Origin: Bradyrhizobium betae | Lineage (GTDB): Bacteria; Pseudomonadota; Alphaproteobacteria; Rhizobiales; Xanthobacteraceae | Assembly (NCBI RefSeq): GCF_008932115.1 | Contig: NZ_CP044543.1 | Coordinates: forward strand, 4,904,501 to 4,968,500 | Length of the DNA stretch: 64,000 nucleotides | Reading direction: 5' to 3' | In this document: piece by piece, positions 8,537-16,525 of the stretch | Layout of the letters: each line of letters opens with the position of its first letter | Position numbering within the stretch: position 1 is the stretch's first letter | Program-made: the position numbers and the translations under genes | The notes under the pieces: model-generated | What the model was told of the DNA's origin: nothing | The model's input: only the letters and a program-made list of their open reading frames with translations | Databases searched by the model: none

Positions 8537-9196
8537 ATGATCAAGAATTATCTCGAGCAGCTGCGGATCCAGCGCTGGGACGACCATCGCTACTATCACC
8601 ACAGCCGCATCAATCAGAGCCTGCACTTCATCAGCGCGCTGAGCTTCCTCTTCGCCTATGTCTGGCTGTTCATCGATCCGGTGGTCTCCGGACTGGTGGG
8701 CTGGCTGGTCTCGATGACCTCGCGCCAGGCCGGTCATTTCTTCTTCGAGCCGCACGGCTACGACCACGTCAACCAGGCCACGCACGAGCACAAGGAAGAG
8801 ATCAAGGTCGGCTACAACCTTCAGCGCAAGGTCGTGCTGATGTCGATCTGGGCGCTGTCGCCGCTGGTGCTGTTCGTCGATCCCACGCTGTTCGGCCTGT
8901 TCACGCCCTGGGCGAGCGCGACCGATTTCATGCGGCAGGTCGCCAAGATCTGGCTCGTGGTGGGCGGCGGCGGTCTTCTGTTCCGCACCGTGCATCTGTT
9001 CTTCATCCGCGACGTCGAGACCGGCCTCGTCTGGATGACCAAGATCCTGACCGACCCCTTCCACGATCTGATGCTCTATCGCAATGCGCCGCTGGCGCTG
9101 ATGCGCGGCGAGCTGATGGATCCCGGCCTGCATCTCAACCCCGAGCACACGCTGGGCTTCATCGACGAGCCCACGCTCGAGGAGCAGCACGCCTGA
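8537..9196 (+). CDS. DUF962/Mpo1-like integral membrane protein
   Basis: A 219-residue membrane protein. Near the N-terminus it has a histidine-rich segment, HRYYHHSRINQSLHF (residues 17-31), then a hydrophobic stretch (31-60) and a conserved-looking loop, RQAGHFFFEPHGYDHVN (63-79). These two blocks match the pattern of the DUF962 family (yeast Mpo1, an Fe(II) 2-hydroxy-fatty-acid dioxygenase), whose hallmarks are H-x-x-x-x-N-x-x-x-H and a QxxGHxxFE block. A further membrane segment lies at about 137-157. The ATG at 8537 has a strong upstream GGGGGAGAG. The family match was made by eye, so it is moderate. If right, the substrate would be a lipid or fatty acid, which fits the neighbours. Confidence 0.55.
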   Translation: MIKNYLEQLRIQRWDDHRYYHHSRINQSLHFISALSFLFAYVWLFIDPVVSGLVGWLVSMTSRQAGHFFFEPHGYDHVNQATHEHKEEIKVGYNLQRKVVLMSIWALSPLVLFVDPTLFGLFTPWASATDFMRQVAKIWLVVGGGGLLFRTVHLFFIRDVETGLVWMTKILTDPFHDLMLYRNAPLALMRGELMDPGLHLNPEHTLGFIDEPTLEEQHA

Positions 9197-9235
9197 GCGC
9201 GCCGCGTACACGAAACACTCCGATGTCTGATGGTT

Positions 9236-9457
9236 GCGTCATGCCCGGCCTCGTGCCGGGCATCCACGTCTTGGGGGTTTTTCCTTCACCTCTCCCCGCG
9301 TGCGGGGAGAGGTCGAATTTGCGCTTGGCGCAAATTCGGGTGAGGGGGGCTCTCCGCGGGGGTGCTGTCAGCGGATCGTCCGCAAATTCTCACCGCGCGC
9401 GCGGAGAGTCCCCCTCACCCCAACCCTCTCCCCGCAAGCGGGGCGAGGGAGAAGGGC
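9236..9457. repeat. Composite palindromic repeats, families D (half copy) and B
   Basis: At 9236-9271 there is half of a family D element (GCCCGGCCTCGTGCCGGGC hairpin). At 9285-9457 there is a larger nested palindrome whose outer arms are rich in CCTCTCCCC and whose inner arms are GGGTGAGGGG (about 9338-9358) and its complement (about 9400-9420). No gene is visible in this gap between converging genes. Confidence 0.7.
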
Positions 9458-9489
9458 GGGCAGTGATCGGGGTTGAGAGTGAGAAAGCT

Positions 9490-11154
9490 TCAGCGCCCGA
9501 AGCGCTTGGCGAGCATCTCTTTCAGGATCTGCCGCTTGATTTGCTTGTTGGTGAGCACGCCGTCGTGCCACCAGAAGCCGTCGGCCTTCATCTTCCCGGC
9601 AGCGCGGACGAAACGCTCGGCGACTTCGGTGAAGTCGGCGTCGGTGTAGTTCAGGCTGAAGATCAGCCGGCCGGTGCCGACCCAGCTCAACGACAGGCCC
9701 TCGGCGCGCAGGTAATATTGCAGCATCCAGTTGTAGCGGGACGGCGTGTTGTATTTCACCGTCCAGATCGACGAGAAGTTCGCGAACCGCACCGGCAGGC
9801 CGGCGTCCGTCATCATCTGGTTGAGCTTTTGCGCGCGGCCGTTCCAGCTCGCGTCCAGCCCGTCATAGATGGCGCGGAAGTTCGGGCTGGCGAGCCGGCT
9901 CAGGAATTCGTCCATCGCCGTCATGACGTAGGGATGCGAGTTGAAGGTGCCGCGGGCGAAGCAGATGTCGGCGGGGCGGTCGTCATTGAAGCGGCGCATC
10001 AGTTCCTTCTTGCCGCAAACCACGCCGACCGGAAGGCCGCCGGCGAGGCTCTTGCCGTAGGTCACCATGTCGGCCTTGACGCCAAAGTATTCCTGGGCGC
10101 CACCGGCGGCGAGACGGAAGCCGACGAAGACCTCGTCGAAGATCAGCACGATGCCGCGCTCGGTGCAGACGTCGCGCAACTTCTTCAGCCAGTCGGTGTA
10201 CGCCGCGCGATCGAAATTTCCGCCGCGGGAGCTGTCGACCAGCGAGGAATCGCCGGGGGCGTTGCCGTTGGGATGCAGGCCCTGCAGCGGATTGACCAGC
10301 ACGCAGGCGATGTCCTTGCGCGTGCGCAGCACATGCAGGGTCTTCTCGGACATCTCGGCGAGGGTGTAGGTCTCGTGCGCAGGGATAGGATTGCCGACAC
10401 CGGGCTGCACGTCGCCCCACCAGCCGTGATAGGCCCCGGCAAAGCGGACAAGATGCGAGCGCCTGGTGTGGTAGCGCGCGAGCCGCACGGCCTGCATCAC
10501 GGCTTCGGTGCCGGACATGTGGAACGAGACCTCGTCGAGGCCCGAGATCTGGCAGAGCCGGGTCACGTTCTCGAGGATGGAGGGATGGTAAGGGCCGAGC
10601 ACCGGGCCGAGCGCGTGCGCCCGCTTCTCGGCGCCCTCGATGCACTCCTTGTAGAAGTCATTGCCGAAGATGTTGACGCCGTAGGACCCCGTGAGATCGT
10701 AGGACGTGTTGCCGTCGACATCCGTGACGGTGACGCCGCTGGACGATTCCATGAAGGTCGAGGTGCCCAGATGCTCGCGGACGAGACGCGAGAACTGGAA
10801 CGGCACGCGGTAGGTCTCGGTGAAGTGCAGGTCGGAGATCTTTTCCGCCGCTTCCTTCGTCATCGCGCGACCCTTGGGGTAGCGTTCGGCGTAGAGCTTG
10901 GCGAGGCGGAAGAAGCCGTCCTTGCGCTGCGCCGCGATGTTCGCAGGCGCGCCGTCGCAGGCGAAGTAGGCGTCGCCTTCGAACTCGTAGAACGGGAGCA
11001 GCTTGGCCACCCGGCGCGACATCTTGGAGTGTCCGGCGAGCGAGCGGTGCTTGGCGCGGGAGAGTGCGATGCGCGCTTTGATCTTCGGAAGGACGGCGGC
11101 AGCGGACGCTGCGGCGGCCACGGAAAATGAGAGAATCGGGAGTGTCGTTTCCAT
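9490..11154 (-). CDS. Class III PLP-dependent aminotransferase, HemL-like, with N-terminal extension
   Basis: A 554-residue enzyme resembling glutamate-1-semialdehyde aminomutase and related class III aminotransferases. The fold begins at about residue 140 (TVTDVDGNTSYDLTGSYG). It continues with the phosphate-binding SGTEAVMQAVRLAR (214-227), the AYHGWW block (241-246), the PLP-contacting Asp340 in LIFDEVFVGFR, and the Schiff-base Lys368 in TYGKSLAGGLPVG. HemL is about 430 residues; here some 100 extra residues precede the fold, beginning with a hydrophobic stretch (about 6-22) that could be a membrane anchor. A start at Met45 would remove that stretch. The gene is divergent from the phosphatidylserine decarboxylase gene, only 35 bp away. 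A true hemL role is unlikely, given the extension and context. The substrate is unknown. Confidence 0.8.
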   Translation of the reverse strand: METTLPILSFSVAAAASAAAVLPKIKARIALSRAKHRSLAGHSKMSRRVAKLLPFYEFEGDAYFACDGAPANIAAQRKDGFFRLAKLYAERYPKGRAMTKEAAEKISDLHFTETYRVPFQFSRLVREHLGTSTFMESSSGVTVTDVDGNTSYDLTGSYGVNIFGNDFYKECIEGAEKRAHALGPVLGPYHPSILENVTRLCQISGLDEVSFHMSGTEAVMQAVRLARYHTRRSHLVRFAGAYHGWWGDVQPGVGNPIPAHETYTLAEMSEKTLHVLRTRKDIACVLVNPLQGLHPNGNAPGDSSLVDSSRGGNFDRAAYTDWLKKLRDVCTERGIVLIFDEVFVGFRLAAGGAQEYFGVKADMVTYGKSLAGGLPVGVVCGKKELMRRFNDDRPADICFARGTFNSHPYVMTAMDEFLSRLASPNFRAIYDGLDASWNGRAQKLNQMMTDAGLPVRFANFSSIWTVKYNTPSRYNWMLQYYLRAEGLSLSWVGTGRLIFSLNYTDADFTEVAERFVRAAGKMKADGFWWHDGVLTNKQIKRQILKEMLAKRFGR

Positions 11155-11189
11155 GACAACAAGCGCTAATACTGCGAGCTGACAGATTC

Positions 11190-12053
11190 ATGACAGTCAA
11201 AGCCCTCATCGCCTCTTTCACCCAGCAGGAAGACCTCAACTTCCTGTTGACCAACCGCATCCCCCGCGCCGCGCTGACCCGCTTCATGGGCTGGTTCTCG
11301 AAGATCGAGAACCCGCTCATTCGGGACGGCTCGATCGCGCTGTGGAAGCTGTTCTCCGACCTCGATCTGTCGGAGGCGCGAAAGACCCATTTCAAGAGCC
11401 TGCACGACTGCTTCACCCGGGAGCTCAAGCCGGGCCTGCGGCCCTTTGATCCGGACCCTTCCGTCGTAGCCAGCCCCTCGGACGGCATCGTCGGCGCCCA
11501 TGGCCGGATCGCGGACACCGAGTTGTTCCAGGTCAAGGGAGCGCCCTATTCGCTGCTCGACCTGCTCGGCGATTCCGCGCTGGTCGACCAGCATCGCAAC
11601 GGAAGCTTCGTCACGCTGCGGCTGACCTCGAGCATGTATCACCGCTTCCATGCGCCCTTTGACGCGCATATCGAGCGCGTCACGCTGATCCATGGCGACG
11701 TCTGGAACGTCAACCCGATCGCGCTGAAGCGCGTCGAGCGCCTGTTCTGCAAGAACGAGCGCGCGGTCATCCGCGCGCATCTCAGTTCGGGTGAAGCCGT
11801 GACGCTGGTACCGGTCGCCGCGATCCTGGTCGCAAGCATCCGCCTGCACTTCCTCGACATGGTGCTGAACGCGCAGACGCGGGGGCCGGTCAACTTCCCG
11901 TGCGATGTCAGCGTGAGCAAGGGCGAGGAGCTCGGCTGGTTCGAGCACGGCTCCACCATCATCATCCTTGCGCCCGGCGATTTTTCGTTCTGCGACGGCA
12001 TCGCCGAAGGCACCCGCATTCGGGCGGGTCAAGCGCTGCTCCGAAAAGACTAG
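11190..12053 (+). CDS. psd: Phosphatidylserine decarboxylase, long (E. coli-like) type
   Basis: A 287-residue enzyme that decarboxylates phosphatidylserine to phosphatidylethanolamine at the inner membrane, using a pyruvoyl group made by self-cleavage. The catalytic Asp98 lies in SPSDGIVG and the two histidines (151 and 154) in YHRFHAP, matching the E. coli pattern. The cleavage site reads HGST (253-256), where the usual motif is LGST; the Gly-Ser pair needed for pyruvoyl formation is intact. Most alphaproteobacteria use a shorter Psd next to pssA, so this may be a second copy. That cannot be checked from this window. It is divergent from the aminotransferase gene. Confidence 0.88.
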   Translation: MTVKALIASFTQQEDLNFLLTNRIPRAALTRFMGWFSKIENPLIRDGSIALWKLFSDLDLSEARKTHFKSLHDCFTRELKPGLRPFDPDPSVVASPSDGIVGAHGRIADTELFQVKGAPYSLLDLLGDSALVDQHRNGSFVTLRLTSSMYHRFHAPFDAHIERVTLIHGDVWNVNPIALKRVERLFCKNERAVIRAHLSSGEAVTLVPVAAILVASIRLHFLDMVLNAQTRGPVNFPCDVSVSKGEELGWFEHGSTIIILAPGDFSFCDGIAEGTRIRAGQALLRKD

Positions 12054-12066
12054 CCTTCAATCCGCC

Positions 12067-12096
12067 GTCCCCGCCGCCTATATCGTCTGCGGGGAC
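12067..12096 (+). terminator. Possible hairpin between psd and the NUDIX gene
   Basis: An 8-bp stem GTCCCCGC/GCGGGGAC closes a 14-base loop, starting 13 bp after the psd stop codon. There is no T-run behind it, so it may be an attenuating or RNA-stabilising hairpin rather than a true intrinsic terminator. Confidence 0.3.
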
Positions 12097-12119
12097 GAAT
12101 TGACGATACGGATCTGGTG

Positions 12120-12671
12120 ATGGCGCGGGCGCCGGTGATGGCGGCGGGTGGTATTGTGCTGCGGCGTGGCGAGCCGCCGCTGATCGCGGTGGTGCGCCAG
12201 CGCAAGCGCAACGAATGGGTCTTGCCCAAGGGCAAGCTCGACGACGGCGAGACGCCGAAGCAGGCCGCGCACCGCGAGGTGCTGGAAGAGACCGGCCACG
12301 AGGTCGCCATCCACGAATTCCTCGGCACGCTGGTCTACCAGTCGGGCGGGCGCTCCAAGGTCGTGCATTTCTGGCGGATGGAGGCCGATGGGGGCCCGGT
12401 CCGCAAGCTGATGAACGACATCAAGGCGGTGGACTGGCTGACGCTGGACGATGCGCTCGCGCGGCTGTCGCGCGAATACGAGCGCGCCTTCCTGACCCAG
12501 ATCGGCCCGATCGCGCTTGCGGCGGCGGGGCTGGTGTCGTCGTCCGAGCCGACACCACCGCTCGCGGCCGACGACGTCGAGACCCTGACCCCGGCCGAAG
12601 CCGACTCCGTCGATGAGCTGCGGCATGGCCTGCTGCAGAAGGTGAAGGCCTGGTTGCGCGGCGAGGCGTGA
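12120..12671 (+). CDS. NUDIX hydrolase
   Basis: A 183-residue cytoplasmic hydrolase that cleaves nucleoside-diphosphate-linked or polyphosphate compounds. The NUDIX box is complete: GKLDDGETPKQAAH (about 36-49) followed at once by REVLEETGH, giving the G-x5-E-x7-REU-x-EE-x-G pattern with the metal-binding glutamates. The opening AAGGIVLRRG and the WVLPKG strand resemble the MutT/Ap4A-hydrolase branch. The C-terminal 50 residues (after about 130) are an extension rich in charged residues. A GTG one codon upstream (12117) is an alternative start. The substrate is undetermined. Confidence 0.88.
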   Translation: MARAPVMAAGGIVLRRGEPPLIAVVRQRKRNEWVLPKGKLDDGETPKQAAHREVLEETGHEVAIHEFLGTLVYQSGGRSKVVHFWRMEADGGPVRKLMNDIKAVDWLTLDDALARLSREYERAFLTQIGPIALAAAGLVSSSEPTPPLAADDVETLTPAEADSVDELRHGLLQKVKAWLRGEA

Positions 12672-12747
12672 GATTTTTTCGCGCCGCTCGTTGATGAGGG
12701 AGCATCCGCGAGTTGGTCCGTTGCGAGAGCGCATGCTCCCTCCAGAT

Positions 12748-12827
12748 CGTCATTGCGAGCGCAGCGAAGCAATCCAGAATCTTCCCGCGGAGGGGCTCTG
12801 GATTGCTTCGTTGCGCTCGCAATGACG
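12748..12827. repeat. Palindromic repeat, family C
   Basis: An 80-bp imperfect inverted repeat with arms CGTCATTGCGAGCG... (12748-12780) and ...CGCTCGCAATGACG (12796-12827). The same family recurs at 20482-20570, and a half copy is at about 48191-48211. It lies in the gap between the NUDIX and FecR genes, which converge. Confidence 0.8.
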
Positions 12828-12876
12828 GAGGAGAGAGCGGTGCTTCTCCGGCGCTGCCGTGCGGACGCGTCGACAG

Positions 12877-14316
12877 TCAACGCCGCTCCTTCTCCTTCGG
12901 AGCGGGCGCCGGTTTGCGCGGGGCTGCGGGACGCTGCGCGGCAGGGAGGCGCTGCTGCAATCCGCCAGGGCGCTGTAGGCCGGGCGCTTGAGTCGCCGGC
13001 GGCTGGCCGGGCTGCATGCCGGTACGCGGCAGTTGCGGCTGCGGGCTGGGCTGCGGTGTCACGCCAGCTGGGGACGGCACGACGCCTCCAGGCTGAATCT
13101 GCCCACCGCGCTGCGGCTGGGCTTGCGGCGCGGCGTTCGGCAGGGTGCCTTGCCCGGGACGCGTTGGAGGTCCCGCACCTTGCTGCTGTCCCTGTTGCAG
13201 CTGGCCCTGACCCGCGCGCGGGCCACCCGGCTGCACCGCGCCGCCTTGTCCCTGGCCCTGCCGCTGCGGCGGCTGCGCGCCCTGGCGTCCCGGCGAGCCC
13301 GGCTGCTGCTGACCCGGACGGTTGTTCTGACCGGGCTGGCCGTTCGGCCGCGGCTGCTGCTGACCTGGCGATGCATTCGGCGGCAATTGTTGCTGCTGCG
13401 GCTGGAGCGGACGCGGGATGCGGCTGCTCGCGCCGGGATTGGCGCGGCGGAAGTCGCGCTGCTCGGTGACGATCTGCCGGCCCGTGGTCTGCGCCAGATG
13501 CACCTGGCTGACGAAGCCGCGGTCGCGCGCGATCTGCTGAGCGGGGATCGTGATCGGCACGGCCGCGAAGCGCATGCCGCCGCCGGGGCCGCCGGCGCCG
13601 GGCCGGATCGCAAAGCCGCTCGATGCCTGCGTCAGCGCGCCGAGCCGCGTGCCGCTGGTGCGCTCGTCGATGTCGATGTGACCGACCCGCCCGTCCGCGT
13701 CGGGGTAGAGCTTGATGTTGACGTTGCTGGTGCGGTTTGCGGCTGCGCCTTCCGGCACGTCGACGACGCCGGTGGTGCCGCGGATGCCGAGCGTTGCCGT
13801 CGGCGTGGTGATCTTCATGTTGCCGGTCCTGGCCACCGCCGCGGCGACGAACGCGACCGTGCCCTTGCCGATATCGAAGACGCCTGCGTTCTGCTTGCCG
13901 CCGTCCTCGTAGACGTAATTGTCGATGGTGATCTTCGAGCTGGCCGAGAGGTTGAATGTCGTCGCGTCGTTGAAGGTGATGCCGAGCGAGGAGTTCGACG
14001 AGGTCTGCACGACGTCGTTGAGATAGATGTCGTCGCGCACGCGCAGCGGATAGGAGTTCCTGTCGCGGATCACGGTCGCGATTCCGGCGACGGTCGCGAC
14101 GTTGCCGATCGGCTCGACGGCGGCGGGTTGCGCGTCGGTGGCCGGTGCCGGCGAGGCCGATGGCGCCGGCGAGGGGGCGGGCGTCGGTTGTGCTTGCGGC
14201 TGGGCCTGAGCAAGCTCGATCGCATCGGCTGCGAGCGCCACGCGGGCGCCGGCCGGCGGCAATGCCAGCAGTACGAGCGCGAACACGAAGCGGCGCCAAG
14301 CCACCAATGAAGTCAC
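12877..14316 (-). CDS. Secreted FecR-domain protein with a long Pro/Gln/Gly-rich tail
   Basis: A 479-residue exported protein. A signal peptide covers about residues 1-29 (ends ARVALA-AD), followed by an Ala/Pro/Gln linker to about 65. The FecR domain spans roughly 70-220, with the diagnostic blocks RVRDDIYLNDVVQTSSNSSL, TFNLSASSKITID and TPTATLGIRGTTGVVDV. Beyond about residue 300 the protein is almost all P, Q, G and R, a disordered tail of about 180 residues. Stand-alone FecR-domain proteins of this kind sit in the periplasm and are not the TonB-linked sigma regulator FecR; no sigma factor or receptor gene is next to it. The function is unknown; interaction with peptidoglycan or polysaccharide is a guess. 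Confidence 0.8.
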   Translation of the reverse strand: MTSLVAWRRFVFALVLLALPPAGARVALAADAIELAQAQPQAQPTPAPSPAPSASPAPATDAQPAAVEPIGNVATVAGIATVIRDRNSYPLRVRDDIYLNDVVQTSSNSSLGITFNDATTFNLSASSKITIDNYVYEDGGKQNAGVFDIGKGTVAFVAAAVARTGNMKITTPTATLGIRGTTGVVDVPEGAAANRTSNVNIKLYPDADGRVGHIDIDERTSGTRLGALTQASSGFAIRPGAGGPGGGMRFAAVPITIPAQQIARDRGFVSQVHLAQTTGRQIVTEQRDFRRANPGASSRIPRPLQPQQQQLPPNASPGQQQPRPNGQPGQNNRPGQQQPGSPGRQGAQPPQRQGQGQGGAVQPGGPRAGQGQLQQGQQQGAGPPTRPGQGTLPNAAPQAQPQRGGQIQPGGVVPSPAGVTPQPSPQPQLPRTGMQPGQPPATQAPGLQRPGGLQQRLPAAQRPAAPRKPAPAPKEKERR

Positions 14317-14459
14317 GAGGATGTCCCGGTGAGAACGCGAGGCGAGATCCGCCGATATCAGCCGGGGTCAGCTGAATGGCGGATGAACATGTGTCGCACG
14401 GGAGGGGCGAACGTTCAAACGGCGCCAGGTGCTGGCTTCAGCCTGGTTTGTCTCCACGC

Positions 14460-14545
14460 CGTCATGGCCGGGCTTGACCCGGCCATCCACGTCTTGACGC
14501 GCGACATTAAGAACGTGGATGCCCGGGACAAGCCCGGGCATGACG
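14460..14545. repeat. Palindromic repeat, family D
   Basis: An imperfect inverted repeat with arms at 14460-14492 and 14513-14545. Each arm holds a small hairpin of the form GGCCGGGCTTGACCCGGCC or GCCCGGGACAAGCCCGGGC. It lies between the FecR gene and the first DUF2147 gene. The rest of the 265-bp gap shows nothing else. Confidence 0.8.
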
Positions 14546-14581
14546 ATGAGTGTGCATATGTTGGGGATGACAGCTTCACTG

Positions 14582-15349
14582 TCAGCTGACGCGCTTCCAG
14601 ATCTGGCCGCCGCAGAACATGCCGCCGAAGGCGCAGCCCTGCACACGCATCGCGTTCGCGCCCTTCATCGCGATCGTCGAGTCGTAGTTGCGGCCGGAGT
14701 CGGGATCGTGGATGCGGCCGCTCCACTTCGAGCCCTCGGGCTTCATGTTGATCAGGATACGTTCGTTGGTCTTCTCGGCATAGCCGCAAAGGTTGGCGCC
14801 GCACTGCTCGACGCGGACATTGCCCTTGTTCTCTTCGGTCGCCCAGATGCCGATCGGCGTATTGGCAACCGCCACGGGCGCGGCGGCAACCGGAGCCGGG
14901 GCCGGCGCGGGAGCAACCGCGACGGGAGCGGGCGCAGCCACGGGCGCGGGCTGTGTCGCCGCGTCAACGGACGGAGCGGCGGCAACCGTCGTCGCCGGAG
15001 CAGCGGGAGCAGCCGCAGGCGCGGTCGCCTGCACCGGAGCCTGCTGCACCGGCTGCTGCTGCACCGGAGCCGGCGCGGGTTGCGCGGTCGTGGTCGCCGG
15101 AGCCGGCGTCGTGTCGATGTCATCGTCCTTGGAGCCGCCAAGGCCCTTGAGGTTGATGTTGTTCAGCTTGATCGGCTTGTCGGACAGGCCCGGCGCGACG
15201 ATGGTGACGCAATTGAGCGAAGCGCAGTTGCGCGGCGTCTCGATGCGGATGTGCTGGCCTTCGATCTGGAACGAGATCGTATTGCCGGCATGGGCTGCGG
15301 CGGTCGAAGCGAGGAAGAGCGCGGTGGCGGCGATGGTGAGCTTGTTCAT
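14582..15349 (-). CDS. DUF2147 domain-containing secreted protein (paralogue 1)
   Basis: A 255-residue exported protein. The signal peptide ends at about residue 21 (AAAHA-GN). A short N-terminal domain follows with two cysteines (RNCASLNCVTIV, about 40-51), then a Pro/Ala/Gln/Val-rich linker (about 80-160). The DUF2147 domain lies at about 163-255, with GIWATEENKGNVRVEQCG and the C-terminal CAFGGMFCGGQIWKRV. DUF2147 proteins are small beta-barrel-like envelope proteins of unknown function. The same architecture is encoded head-to-head in the next gene, 196 bp away, which points to gene duplication. Confidence 0.8.
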   Translation of the reverse strand: MNKLTIAATALFLASTAAAHAGNTISFQIEGQHIRIETPRNCASLNCVTIVAPGLSDKPIKLNNINLKGLGGSKDDDIDTTPAPATTTAQPAPAPVQQQPVQQAPVQATAPAAAPAAPATTVAAAPSVDAATQPAPVAAPAPVAVAPAPAPAPVAAAPVAVANTPIGIWATEENKGNVRVEQCGANLCGYAEKTNERILINMKPEGSKWSGRIHDPDSGRNYDSTIAMKGANAMRVQGCAFGGMFCGGQIWKRVS

Positions 15350-15545
15350 GACAACCTCCGAAAATGGCGCGGGCCCGATATGGACTGGTGTCGCCGGTGG
15401 ATGAAGCGTGGTTCGACCCTACGCCCGGCCGGTCAGGCCTTCCGTGATGGACGTCACGAGAGACTGTCGTCCTTGGGTGAGGCAGCGCACATTCGGCCGC
15501 CGTGCATCCCGCGTAGTCTCGTCGCGACACAGAGGGGAGGGGTCG

Positions 15546-16358
15546 ATGACGCGGCTTGTGACTTCGCTTGGCATGGTGATCGCACTGATGGCGAGTGCGC
15601 CCGCGGCCCAGGCCGGTTCCTACGCCTTCTCGATCGGCGGCCACCGGTTCCATGTCGAGGCGCCGCGCAATTGCCGGTCCAGTTCCTGTGTTTCGATTTC
15701 CGGTCGCAGCCTGCGGACGACGGAAGATGTCGGGACGGCGCCGGCACTTGCGCCGGTCGTGCAGGCGCCGCAGCCGATCGCTCCGATCAGGCCGGCGCCA
15801 GTGGCTGTGGTTCCGCCACCGGCCCCGCCCGCGCCCGTTCTTGCCGCTACGACTTCGCAGCCCGTCGTGGCTCCGCCGGCGCCAAGACTCGAGGCACCGC
15901 AGACTGTTGCGCTCGCCCCGCCGCGTCTGGAGCCGCCGGTCGTTGCCCCGCAGCCCGAGATCAAGCAGGGCACGACGATCGCACAGCGCGGCGACGAGGA
16001 GCCGGCCTATTCTCCGCTCGGCGAATGGGAGAGCACCGGTGCCAAGGGCACGGTCCGCATCGAACGCTGTGGACCTGCGCTTTGCGGCTTCGTGCTCACC
16101 GAAGCATCGAACCGGGGCGAGAGCGTGCTCGTCAACATGAAGCCGAAGACGCACGACGTCTGGACCGGCAGCATCTATAGCCGCTCCAGCGGCAGTACCT
16201 ATTACGGCAGGATGACGCTGACGGCCTCCGGCAAGCTCCGCGTCGAAGCCTGTGCGATCGGCTACTTCTGGTGCACCGGCAACGACTGGACGCGGGTCGA
16301 GGAGCACCGGGAGCAGTTGATCACGACCTCGCGGCAATGGAGTGGCGCGCGGTCGTAG
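15546..16358 (+). CDS. DUF2147 domain-containing secreted protein (paralogue 2)
   Basis: A 270-residue exported protein with the layout of its divergent neighbour. It has a signal peptide (ends AAQA-GS, about residue 23), then an N-terminal domain with RNCRSSSCVSIS in the same place as RNCASLNCVTIV in the paralogue, then a long Pro/Ala/Val-rich linker (about 60-150). The DUF2147 domain follows, opening GEWESTGAKGTVRIERCG and ending CAIGYFWCTGNDWTRV. The ATG at 15546 is preceded by AGAGGGGAGGGG, which decides the start. Function is unknown. Shared placement of four cysteines suggests a conserved disulphide pattern in both paralogues. Confidence 0.8.
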   Translation: MTRLVTSLGMVIALMASAPAAQAGSYAFSIGGHRFHVEAPRNCRSSSCVSISGRSLRTTEDVGTAPALAPVVQAPQPIAPIRPAPVAVVPPPAPPAPVLAATTSQPVVAPPAPRLEAPQTVALAPPRLEPPVVAPQPEIKQGTTIAQRGDEEPAYSPLGEWESTGAKGTVRIERCGPALCGFVLTEASNRGESVLVNMKPKTHDVWTGSIYSRSSGSTYYGRMTLTASGKLRVEACAIGYFWCTGNDWTRVEEHREQLITTSRQWSGARS

Positions 16359-16368
16359 GTCCGCGCAG

Positions 16369-16518
16369 CTTCCCTCTCCCCTTGTGGGAGAGGGTGGCTC
16401 GCCGCGATAGCGGCGAGACGGGTGAGGGGTCTCTCTCCTTACCAACAGTGATGCGAGTGGATAGAACCCCTCATCCGGCGCTTCGCGCCACCTTCTCCCA
16501 CAAGGGGAGAAGGGAAGA
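16369..16518. repeat. Palindromic repeat, family E
   Basis: A 150-bp cruciform-like element. Outer arms are CTTCCCTCTCCCCTTGTGGG... (16369-16398) and its complement (16488-16518); inner arms are GGGTGAGGGGT and ACCCCTCATCC. It resembles the family B element at 9285-9457. No gene is visible here. Confidence 0.75.
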
Positions 16519-16525
16519 GAACCCG

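Noticed and set aside
9223..11130. A 635-codon plus-strand ORF opposite the aminotransferase gene
   Set aside because: The minus-strand frame has the full class III aminotransferase motif set. The plus-strand product is low-complexity and starts within repeat DNA.
12877..14316. FecR-domain gene as part of a TonB/sigma iron-uptake system
   Set aside because: No ECF sigma factor or TonB receptor gene is adjacent, and the protein is a secreted stand-alone type with a signal peptide.
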